Below are positions 30,932-39,194 of a DNA stretch of 64,000 nucleotides, piece after piece. The DNA comes from Achromobacter pulmonis (GTDB taxonomy: Bacteria; Pseudomonadota; Gammaproteobacteria; Burkholderiales; Burkholderiaceae_B). The DNA lies in contig NZ_CADIJV010000022.1 of NCBI RefSeq assembly GCF_902859765.1, positions 36,182-100,181 of the forward strand. The letters run 5' to 3'. How positions within the stretch are numbered: the stretch's first letter is position 1; each line of letters begins with the position of its first letter. A program made the translations under genes and the position numbers. The notes under the pieces are model-generated. The model made no database searches and was not told the DNA's origin. It worked only from the letters and a program-made list of their open reading frames with translations.

Positions 30932-31347
30932 CCCACGCCCGCAAGCCCCGCCGCAACAAGGCCCACCGGCCCATCCTGCCGCGCCTGCCCGTCATGGGAC
31001 CGCTGCGCGACGAGTTCGGCATCAGCCTACATACGGCGCTGTCTTGCCTGGAGAACGCGCCCTGTGAGGCCGCATGGACGGCGCTGGCGCGGGTCTTCAA
31101 CCTGATTCAGCTCGCCCTGGAACACGATGAGCATCACGCCCACGAAGCGCGCCTCATCAACGGCGGCGCGTCGGCGCTGAATCAGGTCGAGAAGCGGGCT
31201 TGCCGCGGCGTGATCCTGCACGACTACGAGCTGGCGCCCATCCGCGTCGGCGCGAACACCATCGACGGCCTGCTGGGAAAGCTGGACGTCATCAAGCTGA
31301 ACTATGCACGCATGCGCCTGAACGCCATGCAGACCCAAGGAGCCTGA
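30928..31347 (+). CDS. Hypothetical protein
   Basis: A 139-residue protein with a basic N-terminus (MTHARKPRRNKAHRPILPRL) and a helical remainder (LHTALSCLENAPCEAAWTAL, LALEHDEHHAHEARLINGGA, TIDGLLGKLDVIKLNYARMR). The centre recalls conserved phage proteins of unknown function found in Burkholderiales. Coupled to its neighbour by ATGA. Confidence 0.62.
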   Translation: MTHARKPRRNKAHRPILPRLPVMGPLRDEFGISLHTALSCLENAPCEAAWTALARVFNLIQLALEHDEHHAHEARLINGGASALNQVEKRACRGVILHDYELAPIRVGANTIDGLLGKLDVIKLNYARMRLNAMQTQGA

Positions 31348-31349
31348 CC

Positions 31350-32051
31350 ATGACGAATTCCTACGATGTTGACCACGGCCTGAGCCAATGCCCCCCGGGG
31401 CCGCTTGAGCCGGTGGAGCTTGCCCAGAAGGACGACACCCGCATCCGAGTGGAAGTCGAGCCGGACCCGCGCGGCGTGAGCGTGGGCGTGTGGCAGGGAT
31501 CGCACTGCATCTACAGCGGGGCGCATCCGCTGCCCGCCGCCGCAGGCGTATCCATGGTGGAGGAAGATGGCACAACGCCTGGTGCCACCTGGCGAGCGAA
31601 GGGCGAGGCCGATCCGCACGGTGCCCGCTACAACTGCGAACGCGCCGCACTTACCTTGGGCACCCTGACGGACGACGAGCTGGCAAACGGCGCATTCCTG
31701 GCCTACGACCGCCAGCCGTCGGTCGAGGAACTCCTGAGCGGCAAGGGGTTCACGCCCATCGTTTGGATGACCGCCGTCAAGGATCGCATCCGCTGGCTGT
31801 CGCGCAAGCTGGCGGAGGCCGAGGGCCGCGCCGCTGCTGCTGACGATGCGCGGGACGTGGTGGATGTCGATTGGCAACTGCTGCGAGAGACTGCGATGCT
31901 GGTGCGTGACCGATTCTCGGCCGCCTTGTCGATCGCATATGCGAGCAGCGACGCCACCAGGAGCGCCATTCGCCGCGCCCACGAAACGTACGAGGCGTTG
32001 CTGGCGATGCTCGACGCCGCCATTGCAGCCCAACGTAAGGGGGATGCCTAA
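31350..32051 (+). CDS. Hypothetical protein, two-part
   Basis: A 233-residue protein starting MTNSYDVDHGLSQCPPGPLE, two bases after the previous stop and with AAGGAGC upstream. The first 110 residues are beta-rich (RIRVEVEPDPRGVSVGVWQG). The second half is helical (AVKDRIRWLSRKLAEAEGRA, LLRETAMLVRDRFSAALSIA). This looks like a fusion of two small modules. Stop and next ATG share one base. Confidence 0.6.
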   Translation: MTNSYDVDHGLSQCPPGPLEPVELAQKDDTRIRVEVEPDPRGVSVGVWQGSHCIYSGAHPLPAAAGVSMVEEDGTTPGATWRAKGEADPHGARYNCERAALTLGTLTDDELANGAFLAYDRQPSVEELLSGKGFTPIVWMTAVKDRIRWLSRKLAEAEGRAAAADDARDVVDVDWQLLRETAMLVRDRFSAALSIAYASSDATRSAIRRAHETYEALLAMLDAAIAAQRKGDA

Positions 32052-32524
32052 TGGCCCTGCCCTACAGCACCGCGACCAGCGGCGAGAAGGCACTGGGGGA
32101 GATCCAGAAACTGTTGCGCGCCTTCGGCTGCAGCAAGTTCGGCAGCATGGTGGACGACGGCGCCGGCGAACTGCTGGTGCAGTTCGAATACCGAGGCCGG
32201 CAGGTTTCCGTGAAGGCGTCGACGAAGGGCTACGCCGCGGCCTGGCTCAAGGAGAATCCGTGGAGCCATCGTCGCGCAGGCACGCGGGCCCAGTACGAGA
32301 AAAAAGCCATGGACGTGGCAAGTATCGCCGTCTACTCGATCCTGCGCGACTGGATAAAAGGCCAGATCATGGCCATCGAAACCGGCATCCTCTCGTTCGA
32401 AGGCGCGTTTCTCGGTCAGATCATGCTGCCGACGGGCCATACCGTGCTGGAGCATGCAACTGCGGCCCATCTCCTGCCGGCACCGGATGGCGCCGAGCAG
32501 AGCGATAACGGCACAGGGAGATGA
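32051..32524 (+). CDS. Hypothetical protein
   Basis: A 157-residue protein starting MALPYSTATSGEKALGEIQK. Features are LLVQFEYRGRQVSVKASTKG, then AAWLKENPWSHRRAGTRAQY and a helical KAMDVASIAVYSILRDWIKG. The strand-rich start and conserved helices look like a known phage family of unknown function in which DNA or RNA contact is possible. I cannot name it. Confidence 0.62.
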   Translation: MALPYSTATSGEKALGEIQKLLRAFGCSKFGSMVDDGAGELLVQFEYRGRQVSVKASTKGYAAAWLKENPWSHRRAGTRAQYEKKAMDVASIAVYSILRDWIKGQIMAIETGILSFEGAFLGQIMLPTGHTVLEHATAAHLLPAPDGAEQSDNGTGR

Positions 32525-32526
32525 GC

Positions 32527-32808
32527 ATGGCTGTCTACGTAGACGGAATGCGGGCGCGGTACGGCCGGATGGTGATGTGCCACATGCTGGCCGACACCGA
32601 CGACGAGCTGCACGCCATGGCGGCCCGCATCGGCGTAGAGCGCCGCCACCATCAGGCCGCCGGCACCCACCGCAGCCACTACGACATCTGCATGACCATG
32701 CGTGCCAAAGCGGTGAGCGCCGGCGCCCTGGACATCAACCGCGCCCAGCTCGGCTCGCTGCTGAAGAGCAAGCGCAGGGTCGCCGCGAACGCCAAGGAAA
32801 GAGCATGA
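32527..32808 (+). CDS. DUF4031 family protein
   Basis: A 93-residue protein; MAVYVDGMRARYGRMVMCHM starts at 32527, with a Met two codons earlier as alternative. The DUF4031 signature is clear: YVDGMRARYGRMVMCHMLAD, then DDELHAMAARIGVERRHHQ, HYDICMTMRAKAVSAGALDI. The conserved Asp, His and Tyr residues suggest a small enzyme or binding fold. Function of the family is unknown. Found in many prophages. Confidence 0.85.
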   Translation: MAVYVDGMRARYGRMVMCHMLADTDDELHAMAARIGVERRHHQAAGTHRSHYDICMTMRAKAVSAGALDINRAQLGSLLKSKRRVAANAKERA

Positions 32809-33674
32809 CCAACCAGAACAACGCCGCCCAGGCGGCAATGCAGAACCCGATCGACGAGGCAATCGTCATCCTGACCGAAGAGGCCGCCGCCCTCCGAGAA
32901 TGCCACACCCCCAGCGGCGAACGTGACGACTGGACCGGCGAATCTGAAGCCAAGGCCGCGCACGACAACATGTTGCGCGTGGCTGATGCGCTGTCCAAGC
33001 TGCGCGCCCCTGTAGCCGATGAGCGGGTCAGCGATGACACGTTGTGGTCGTTGGCAGAGCAAATCATGGGCGGGAAGGAAGCACACCACGTAGGACGCGA
33101 CCGGGTGTTGCGTTTCGCCCGAGCTGCCCTGGCAAGCGGCTCTTCGGCCGGATGGGGATGCGCCCATAAGAACAAAGTCGCCAACGTCGCTGCTTACGTC
33201 TGGTACTGCCATGACTGCGCGAAATTCATTCCCCGGGAACCCGGCGAGTCTGCCCTGGCAAGCGCCCCTGTAGCCGACGAGCGGGCGGCGTTTGAGGCGA
33301 AGTTCCCGCTGCCGGCGCACTGCCAGTGGATAGGGAACGGCTATGCCGCAACCGACTACAACGCATGGAGCGCCCACAAGCACAAGGATCGTTGGGAAGG
33401 CTGGCAAGCCCGCGCCGCCCTGGCAAGCGCCCCTGTAGCCGGGGAGGCGCAGGAGCGTATCGAGCAGATGGCCGTGAATCGGTATCGGCCGGTCCCTGAT
33501 GGCAAGTTCAGCTACAAGGTCGTCGCGGGCGATGGAAGTCGGTCGCTTTACACCGGAACGAAGGATTCTTGCCTGCGGGTTGCTGCAAAGCTGACGGAAG
33601 CATTTCTTGATGGCGCGTTTGTTGCGTCAGATGCCTCGCCCCAGTCCAGCAAGGACGGTGAACATGGCGAATGA
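32805..33674 (+). CDS. Modular accessory protein with repeated linkers
   Basis: A 289-residue protein made of short modules joined by a repeated linker (ALASAPVADERA and variants near residues 67, 107, 150 and 205). Modules include NPIDEAIVILTEEAAALREC, a Cys module (CAHKNKVANV, WYCHDCAKF), and FPLPAHCQWIGNGYAATDYN, seen in many Burkholderiales prophages. It probably evolves by swapping modules. The last module (YRPVPDGKFSYKVVAGDGSR) is beta-rich. No function known. Confidence 0.65.
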   Translation: MTNQNNAAQAAMQNPIDEAIVILTEEAAALRECHTPSGERDDWTGESEAKAAHDNMLRVADALSKLRAPVADERVSDDTLWSLAEQIMGGKEAHHVGRDRVLRFARAALASGSSAGWGCAHKNKVANVAAYVWYCHDCAKFIPREPGESALASAPVADERAAFEAKFPLPAHCQWIGNGYAATDYNAWSAHKHKDRWEGWQARAALASAPVAGEAQERIEQMAVNRYRPVPDGKFSYKVVAGDGSRSLYTGTKDSCLRVAAKLTEAFLDGAFVASDASPQSSKDGEHGE

Positions 33675-34476
33675 ACTGTTGCCGTGCCCCTTCTGCGGCG
33701 GTCCGGCTGAAATCTACAACCCTTTCCACATGATCGGAAAGCCCAGTCAACCAGCTACGTACCGAGGCGGTGTGCGATGCCGTGCATGCGGGTGTGAATC
33801 GAAGGCGACCACCCCGCCTGATGGCGCAATCACCACCTGGAATCGCCGCGCCGATGCCGCGCCCCAGGCCAGCGCCGAGGCGTTGGAAGTAGCGCGTGCG
33901 GCGCTGATGGAGATTGCCGACCTGGCGGACGTGGAGGCGGACCAGCGCGGCGTCATCGTCAACCAGGCACTGACCAAGATTGCCAAGATGACCGCGGCGC
34001 CCCAGGCGCACAAGGACGGCCCGTGGTGCTGCGAGCGCGGCGAGGCGCAGGGCGTGAAGGTGTGCCAGGAATGCGCCGAGATCAGCGCTGGGTATCAGGC
34101 GTCAATGCGCGGGGACAAGGACGGCGGCCAGCAGCGCGAAGGAGTCGTCACCGACGACATGCGCTACGCCGTTCGCTTCGCACCTTCCAGTGCGCACTGG
34201 TCCGAACGCCTGGTGGAGTTCTTCGGCCCGGATGCGCGTGAGGGCATCGACGCGCTGGAAAGGCAGTTGCGTGAGGCCCGCGCCATGCTGGGCCGCCAGC
34301 AGCGCGCCGGGGATGCCTACGAGGCCCTGAGCTGGTACGCGGAACAGGTTGCTGGCTGCCGAAAATTTGGCCCTGACGGTGAGGCCGCGCGTCATGCACT
34401 GGACAGGGATGGCGGCGAACGTGCCCGCGCCGCCCTTTCTGCCACCCAGCCCGAACAAGGGGAACGCGATGAGTGA
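33664..34476 (+). CDS. Lar-like zinc protein fused to accessory modules
   Basis: A 270-residue protein. Residues 1-65 match the restriction alleviation (Lar) type zinc module: LLPCPFCGGPAEIYNP, then VRCRACGCES and AITTWNRRA. The rest holds a helical module (EVARAALMEIADLADVEADQ), a Cys module (CCERGEAQGVKVCQECAEI), and a C-terminal helical region. Rac-prophage Lar modulates host restriction, but the module is widespread and the fusion has no known role. It overlaps the previous gene by 11 bases and the next by eight. Confidence 0.68.
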   Translation: MANELLPCPFCGGPAEIYNPFHMIGKPSQPATYRGGVRCRACGCESKATTPPDGAITTWNRRADAAPQASAEALEVARAALMEIADLADVEADQRGVIVNQALTKIAKMTAAPQAHKDGPWCCERGEAQGVKVCQECAEISAGYQASMRGDKDGGQQREGVVTDDMRYAVRFAPSSAHWSERLVEFFGPDAREGIDALERQLREARAMLGRQQRAGDAYEALSWYAEQVAGCRKFGPDGEAARHALDRDGGERARAALSATQPEQGERDE

Positions 34477-34882
34477 AGCAGCCATCCTGGACCCCTGCTG
34501 CGGCGGCCGGGCCTTCAACATCACGCCCGACCTGAACATGGACTTCCGCGCCATGCCGTTCGCCGCCGACTCATTCGGCCTGGTGGTGTTCGATCCGCCC
34601 CACCTACGCCGCGCTGGCCGGGATTCGTGGCTGCGCGCCAAGTACGGGATCCTGGGCGACGACTGGCAGGATGATCTGCGGCGCGGCCTGGCCGAGTGCT
34701 TCCGAGTGCTGAAGCCGGCCGGCGTGCTGATTCTCAAGTGGGCCGAGGTGCAAATCCCCGTCAGCCAGATCCTGGCGCTGACCGAGCATCGCCCGCTGTT
34801 TGGCCACAAGTCCGGCAAGCGCGAAAAGACCCACTGGCTGACGTTCATGAAGCCGGCCGACACCGACAAGAAGGAGATGTGA
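34469..34882 (+). CDS. SAM-dependent methyltransferase-like, shortened
   Basis: A 137-residue protein with the core of a phage class I methyltransferase: MDFRAMPFAADSFGLVVFDP, a DPPH motif, WLRAKYGILGDDWQDDLRRG, CFRVLKPAGVLILKW and EHRPLFGHKSGKREKTHWLT. The N-terminus, MSEAAILDPCCGGRAFNITP, jumps from the SAM-binding loop straight to the PD.NMDFR strand. About 20-30 residues that usually come between seem missing, including the acidic strand expected to hold SAM. It may be inactive. Confidence 0.75.
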   Translation: MSEAAILDPCCGGRAFNITPDLNMDFRAMPFAADSFGLVVFDPPHLRRAGRDSWLRAKYGILGDDWQDDLRRGLAECFRVLKPAGVLILKWAEVQIPVSQILALTEHRPLFGHKSGKREKTHWLTFMKPADTDKKEM

Positions 34883-35205
34883 TGAATGACCGTGAACTGC
34901 TGGAACTGGCGGCGAAGGCGGTAGACGAGGGGATTACGTTCTATGGCGAGTGCTGGAGAGCCCAAACCGGCCGTGAATGGAATCCCCTCCTTGACGATGG
35001 CGATGCGCTGCGGTTGCTAGTCAAACTTGGCATGGAAACCTATACCAACTACGACGACGCAGGCCAGCCCGAACCGTTTGTCGGCTTCTCAGAAGCTGGC
35101 AAGCCAATCCGTTACGTCAACGAGCATCATGGGGATGACCCGTACGCCGCCACCCGCCGCGCCATCGTGCGCGCCGCCGCGGCAATCGGGAAGGAACTGC
35201 CATGA
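34882..35205 (+). CDS. Phage ABA sandwich domain protein
   Basis: A 107-residue protein with AAGGAG upstream of its ATG. MNDRELLELAAKAVDEGITF, WNPLLDDGDALRLLVKLGME and ATRRAIVRAAAAIGKELP match the phage ABA-sandwich family found in many prophages. Role unknown. Confidence 0.75.
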   Translation: MNDRELLELAAKAVDEGITFYGECWRAQTGREWNPLLDDGDALRLLVKLGMETYTNYDDAGQPEPFVGFSEAGKPIRYVNEHHGDDPYAATRRAIVRAAAAIGKELP

Positions 35206-35402
35206 CCCCCGAGCAACTGGAAGCCATCGCCCAGCGCCCGACCTGCTGCAAGACGTACGGCGAAACCGTCAGCCTGACCAAGGATGAAAGGGATGCGCTG
35301 GTGGACATCTGTCGGCTGGTGGTGGAGAAGTTCACCAGCGGCAATTCAGTGCCTGTGGAGCGTATCACCATCCGCGCTGACGAACTGGCAAAGGAGCAGT
35401 AA
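35202..35402 (+). CDS. Hypothetical small protein
   Basis: A 66-residue protein starting MTPEQLEAIAQRPTCCKTYG, with ATGA overlap upstream and TAATG downstream. Mostly helical (TKDERDALVDICRLVVEKFT). Unknown. Confidence 0.6.
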   Translation: MTPEQLEAIAQRPTCCKTYGETVSLTKDERDALVDICRLVVEKFTSGNSVPVERITIRADELAKEQ

Positions 35403-35626
35403 TGTCTTCCCTCTACCTCACGCCGGACGAGGTCAAGGAACTGACCGGCTATGTGACCCAAGCTGCTGCACGCCGCTGGCTCGAGCGCAACGACTGGCCC
35501 TATGCGCAACCGGCCGGCGACGGGTGGCCGCGCATCCTGCGCGAGTACCATGACGCCCGGCTGTCGGGTGAAGAGAAGCGGCGGCCCAAGCGCGGCGCCG
35601 AACCGAACTGGAGATGTGCGGCATGA
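35402..35626 (+). CDS. DUF4224 excisionase-like protein
   Basis: A 74-residue protein of the DUF4224 type. MSSLYLTPDEVKELTGYVTQ, AARRWLERNDWPYAQPAGDG and PRILREYHDARLSG fit a small winged-helix DNA binder. These proteins lie directly before phage integrases and are thought to act as excisionase or integrase partners. Its stop overlaps the integrase start. Confidence 0.85.
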   Translation: MSSLYLTPDEVKELTGYVTQAAARRWLERNDWPYAQPAGDGWPRILREYHDARLSGEEKRRPKRGAEPNWRCAA

Positions 35627-36678
35627 TCGCCAAGCGGACGAAGCACCTGAAACTTGGGCTCCTGCCACGCATGGAGGCGCGGCCTCGAGCAAAAGGCGGC
35701 TGGACATTCCGGTATTACACCTACGACCGGAAATACATCAACCTGGGCCACGACCGCGCCGAAGCGATCAAGCGCGTGCTGGAAATGGAACGGCGCGCGC
35801 CTGACACGGGCACGGTAGCCGAGCTGTTGCGCGAGTATATGGCCAGCGGCGGCTTCAAGAACGAACTTGCACCGCGCACCCAGGACGACTACATCGCGGC
35901 CAGCAAAGAGATCCTGGAGCGGTTCGCAGATATGCCCGTGGATGGCGTAAAGCCGCCCCACATTGCGCGGTATCTGCGCGTCGAGCGCGCCGCCGCGCCC
36001 GTGCGTGCCAACCGTGAAATCGCCCTGTTGGCGTCTGCATTCCAGTTCGGGATCGAACACGGCTATGCCACAGCCAACCCGTGCCGCCAGGTAAGGCGGA
36101 ACAAGGAGCGGCCGCGCTCGAGGTGTCCGTCATGGGAAGAGATCGAATCTTTTTGCGCCACGGCTGCCAAGAAGGGCCCGTCGTCGCACGTCATCGGCCT
36201 CATGGCAAAATTCATCGCCCTGACCGGCCGGCGGCGCGCCGAGTTCCTGAGCCTGCGCAAGACTGATCTGGGACAGGATGGCATTGTGGTGGGATTCGCC
36301 AAGGCCAAGGCTGGTGATGCGCTGCGCCGCGGCCTGATCGAGTGGACGCCGGCGCTGCGCCAGCTGTTCGCCGAGCTGGCCAACCTGGGCCGGAAAGCAC
36401 GCGATGGCAAGTCAGCCATCCCGGAATCGATGTTCGTCTTCACCAACCGCGACGGGCAGCCGTATACCGAGCAGGGCTTTAAGGCGCTCTGGTCGAAGAT
36501 CATGGCCGATTGGGTCAAGGCGCCAGGCCGGGAGCGGTTCACGTTTCACGATCTGCGCGCCTACTACGTGACCGTGCTGGTGGGCAGGGATGAGAACCCA
36601 GAAACCCATGCCAACCCTGCCACCACCAGGCGCGTGTACGACCGCCGGCGCGTGGTCAAGATCAAGGGCAGCGCCTGA
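35623..36678 (+). CDS. int: Phage integrase, tyrosine recombinase
   Basis: A 351-residue site-specific recombinase. The start MIAKRTKHLKLGLLPRMEAR overlaps the DUF4224 stop by four bases; a Met three codons earlier is possible. Residues 1-60 are an arm-binding region (YYTYDRKYINLGHDRAEAIK), then a core-binding SAM-like domain. The catalytic domain shows the first Arg in TGRRRAEFLSLR, HDLRAYYVTV and the nucleophile in TTRRVYDRRR. The usual LGH is replaced by ETHANPATTR, as in related phage enzymes. It reads toward tRNA-His. Confidence 0.93.
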   Translation: MIAKRTKHLKLGLLPRMEARPRAKGGWTFRYYTYDRKYINLGHDRAEAIKRVLEMERRAPDTGTVAELLREYMASGGFKNELAPRTQDDYIAASKEILERFADMPVDGVKPPHIARYLRVERAAAPVRANREIALLASAFQFGIEHGYATANPCRQVRRNKERPRSRCPSWEEIESFCATAAKKGPSSHVIGLMAKFIALTGRRRAEFLSLRKTDLGQDGIVVGFAKAKAGDALRRGLIEWTPALRQLFAELANLGRKARDGKSAIPESMFVFTNRDGQPYTEQGFKALWSKIMADWVKAPGRERFTFHDLRAYYVTVLVGRDENPETHANPATTRRVYDRRRVVKIKGSA

Positions 36679-36718
36679 CGCATGCCACCATCGCCTGATC
36701 TTGCCACCATTCCAGCAA

Positions 36719-36752
36719 TGAAAAAAGGCACCCCGCTTGCGCGTAAGTGCCT
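36719..36752 (-). terminator. Terminator downstream of tRNA-His
   Basis: On the minus strand AGGCAC pairs with GTGCCT, followed by TTTTTT. It lies 19 bases past the tRNA 3' end. The same stem could weakly terminate integrase transcription. Confidence 0.65.
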
Positions 36753-36770
36753 GATTTCACATGAATTCTT

Positions 36771-36846
36771 TGGGGTGGCTGATGGGACTCGAACCCACGA
36801 CAACCGGAATCACAATCCGGGACTCTACCAACTGAGCTACAGCCAC
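36771..36846 (-). tRNA. tRNA-His (GTG)
   Basis: A 76-nt cloverleaf on the minus strand with an encoded CCA at its 3' end. It starts GTGGCTGTAGCTCAG, where the leading G is the extra G-1 base of tRNA-His. The anticodon GTG lies in GGATTGTGATTCC, and the T arm is GTGGGTTCGAGTCCCAT. The prophage is on its 3' side, so it is the likely attachment gene. Confidence 0.97.
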
Positions 36847-36904
36847 CACTGATTTGCTTCGCTGCCGGCACAAAACATTTCGTGCTCAACTGCAAAGAGG
36901 CCGA

Positions 36905-36934
36905 ATTCTAGCATGTTTTTTTCAACGGTGTAAA
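36905..36934 (-). promoter_or_regulatory. Promoter of tRNA-His
   Basis: On the minus strand TTTACA (36934-36929) and TAGAAT (36910-36905) are spaced by 18 bases. Transcription would begin near 36898, about 50 bases before the tRNA. Confidence 0.65.
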
Positions 36935-37046
36935 ACGCGGCGCCGGCCCGGCGGACCATGCCCCGCCCTGCCCCTTGCCATGCCCACCCGCCTTGCTATC
37001 CTTGGCGCTCGAATCATCCTCTGGAGGCCTGGGTCGCACCGTAGCC

Positions 37047-38504
37047 ATGGATCGCATACACGAATTATTGATCGAGTACTGGCCGCACATGGTGTTCGGC
37101 ATCAGCGTGGTGGCCGGCACGGGCGCCGCGGTGCACGCGGCCATGACCAAGCAGGACGTGCGCTCGGCCATCGGCTGGGTGGGGCTGGCGCTGTTTTCGC
37201 CGTTATTCGGGGCGGCGGCCTATTTCGTCGCGGGAATCAACCGTATCCGCAAGACGCGGCTGTCGCAGCAGCGCGACGAGGCCATGCTGGTGGACGCGGC
37301 ATTGGTGGAGACGGCCAGCGTGGACGTGGCGCCCATCTCGGGGCCGCAGTTCGCGTCGCTGAAGGTGCTGGGCGACCAGGTCAGCCGTTTCCGGCTGCTC
37401 GGCGGCAACGCGGTACGGCCGCTGGCTGGCGGCGACGAGGCCTATCCGGCGATGCTGCAGGCGATCCGCGAGGCGCGCCAAGCGGTGGCGATGCAGAGCT
37501 ATATCTTCGACAACGACGCGATCGGCCGCGAGATGGCGCAGGCGCTGATCGAGGCGCATGGGCGCGGCGTGCAGGTGCGGGTGCTGATCGATGCGATCGG
37601 CGCCAAGTATTCGCGGCCGCCGATCGTGCGGATGTTGGCGCGCGGCGGGGTGCCGGTGGCGCGTTTCATGACCAATCCGCTGGGCGTGCTGCGCATGCCT
37701 TATGCCAACCTGCGCAGCCACCGCAAGGTGCTGGTGGTGGACGGCCGCATCGGCTTCACCGGTGGCATGAACGTGCGGGCGGCGTTCGTGACGGCGCTGT
37801 CGGGCGCGGCCACCAATATCGACACGCATTTCCGGGTGGAAGGCCCGATCGTGACGCAGTTGATGTCGGTGTTCGCGCACGACTGGAATTTCACCACGCA
37901 CGAGTCGCTGCCGGCGCAGCCCTGGTTCGATCCGCAGGCATTGCCGGCGCACGGAGTGGTGCCGATGCGCTGCGTGCCATCCGGCCCGGACCGGGCCTTG
38001 GGCAGCGCGCACAGCATCATCCTGGGCGCGCTGGCGGTGGCGCAGCGCCATGTGCGCATCCAGTCGCCCTATTTCCTGCCGGACCAGCCGCTGATCGGCG
38101 CGCTGGCGACGGCGGCGCGGCGCGGGGTGATCGTCGATATCGTGATCCCCGGCAAGAACAATCTGCGCCTGGTCGACTACGCCATGACGGCGCAGCTGGA
38201 CCAGGTGGTGCGCACCGGCTGCCGGGTGTGGCGCTCGCGCGGGGCGTTCGATCATTCCAAGCTGATGACGGTGGACGATGGCTGGGCCTACGTCGGCTCG
38301 TCGAACCTGGACCCGCGCAGCCTGCGCCTGAATTTCGAGCTGGATACCGAGATCTATGATCCGCAGGTGGCATGCTGGATCGGCGCGCGCATCGATGCGT
38401 TGGTGGCCAACGCGCACCGGCAGACACTGGAGGACCTGCAGCAGGCCCCGTTTTCCAAGCGGCTGCGCAACAAGGTGATCTGGCTGGCAACGCCCTACCT
38501 GTGA
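37047..38504 (+). CDS. cls: Cardiolipin synthase-like phospholipase D protein
   Basis: A 485-residue membrane enzyme that joins two phosphatidylglycerols to make cardiolipin. MDRIHELLIEYWPHMVFGIS is chosen as start; the region before it lacks conserved features. Two membrane helices lie in the first 75 residues. Two phospholipase D HKD motifs are present: SHRKVLVVDGR (His225) and FDHSKLMTVDD (His403), each followed by the family's GGMN or GSSNLD. Length fits bacterial Cls. Separate gene, with a hairpin after its stop. Confidence 0.9.
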   Translation: MDRIHELLIEYWPHMVFGISVVAGTGAAVHAAMTKQDVRSAIGWVGLALFSPLFGAAAYFVAGINRIRKTRLSQQRDEAMLVDAALVETASVDVAPISGPQFASLKVLGDQVSRFRLLGGNAVRPLAGGDEAYPAMLQAIREARQAVAMQSYIFDNDAIGREMAQALIEAHGRGVQVRVLIDAIGAKYSRPPIVRMLARGGVPVARFMTNPLGVLRMPYANLRSHRKVLVVDGRIGFTGGMNVRAAFVTALSGAATNIDTHFRVEGPIVTQLMSVFAHDWNFTTHESLPAQPWFDPQALPAHGVVPMRCVPSGPDRALGSAHSIILGALAVAQRHVRIQSPYFLPDQPLIGALATAARRGVIVDIVIPGKNNLRLVDYAMTAQLDQVVRTGCRVWRSRGAFDHSKLMTVDDGWAYVGSSNLDPRSLRLNFELDTEIYDPQVACWIGARIDALVANAHRQTLEDLQQAPFSKRLRNKVIWLATPYL

Positions 38505-38541
38505 CGCCACGGCCCGGCCCGGCGGCCGGCCATGCACGACG

Positions 38542-38565
38542 ATCGGCGGCCTGGCGGCCGCCGAT
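38542..38565. terminator. Hairpin between convergent genes
   Basis: A perfect 10-bp stem, ATCGGCGGCC/GGCCGCCGAT, with a four-base loop lies between the cls stop and the thioesterase stop. It probably ends transcription in both directions. No T run. Confidence 0.6.
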
Positions 38566-38594
38566 TGCATATGACGAGCCGTTCGTCCGTCCGG

Positions 38595-39023
38595 TCAGCC
38601 GTCCGAGGCCGGCACCGCCGCCTGGCGCACGGCGAAGACGGCGCTGGCCTTGAGCACCAGGCGTTCATCCACCTTGAGGTGGCAGGTGGCGTAGATCAGG
38701 CGCTTGCCGCGCTTGTCGATGGTGACGTGGGCTTCGAGCCAGTCGCCGGGCATGACGGCGTTGAGAAATTCGACCGACATCTGCGCGGTGACGACCGAGG
38801 CCTGGCACTGGTGGGCGATGACGAAGCCGAGGGCACTGTCGGCCACGGTGGCGAGCAGGCCGCCGTGGGCCATGCCGTGCATGTTGCCATGGGCCGCGCC
38901 AATGCGCATGGCCAGCACGTCGTCGGCCTCGCGCCGGTAGAAACCGCCCAGGTCCGCCAGATGGCGCATGAATTGGCTGCTGGGTTGCCAGGGCGCGAAG
39001 CCGGCGGGGATGGAGTCTGTCAT
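38595..39023 (-). CDS. PaaI-type hotdog thioesterase
   Basis: A 142-residue hotdog-fold acyl-CoA thioesterase. Key motif NMHGMAHGGLLATVADSALG holds the conserved HGG and the catalytic Asp on the central helix. SVEFLNAVMPGDWLEAHVTI and a final VLKASAVFAVR strand complete the fold. Single domain of the usual length. Substrate unknown. Confidence 0.85.
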   Translation of the reverse strand: MTDSIPAGFAPWQPSSQFMRHLADLGGFYRREADDVLAMRIGAAHGNMHGMAHGGLLATVADSALGFVIAHQCQASVVTAQMSVEFLNAVMPGDWLEAHVTIDKRGKRLIYATCHLKVDERLVLKASAVFAVRQAAVPASDG

Positions 39024-39069
39024 GGGAGGTCAGGTGTCTGCTGCGCAATGGCCCACGGTAGCGCAAAGC

Positions 39070-39100
39070 GGGCGGCGCCCGCCAGCGGCGGGCGCCGCCC
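39070..39100. repeat. GC-rich palindrome between divergent genes
   Basis: A perfect 14-bp inverted repeat (GGGCGGCGCCCGCC and its complement) with a three-base loop lies between the starts of the thioesterase and AraC genes. Location between two starts is odd for a terminator. It may be a regulatory or dispersed element. Confidence 0.5.
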
Positions 39101-39194
39101 GGCCGGTGAGCGGACAATATCTGGCGCATCTGGCGCGGCCGTCGCGCCGGCGCTACATTCTTCCCATGTCTCTCACCACCTGGCCACCCCGCGC

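Larger units (their letters stand above)
1..36770. mobile_element. Prophage (partial), contractile-tailed lambdoid phage
   Basis: A continuous block of phage genes runs from the window's left edge to the integrase that ends at 36678, just before tRNA-His. It holds head, tail, packaging, replication, repressor, recombination and integration genes in a lambda-like order. The sheath protein shows a contractile tail. Lysis, baseplate and fibre genes are not seen and should lie to the left of base 1, together with the other attachment site. All structural genes visible are intact. One resolvase gene carries a premature stop, so the phage may or may not be fully viable. Confidence 0.95.

Noticed and set aside
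33002-33446. Possible CRISPR or insertion sequence
   Set aside because: The repeats are in-frame linkers of one gene with uneven spacing, and no transposase is present.
1-36770. A diversity-generating retroelement as in phage BPP-1
   Set aside because: No reverse transcriptase or template repeat is seen; tail fibre genes would lie outside the window.
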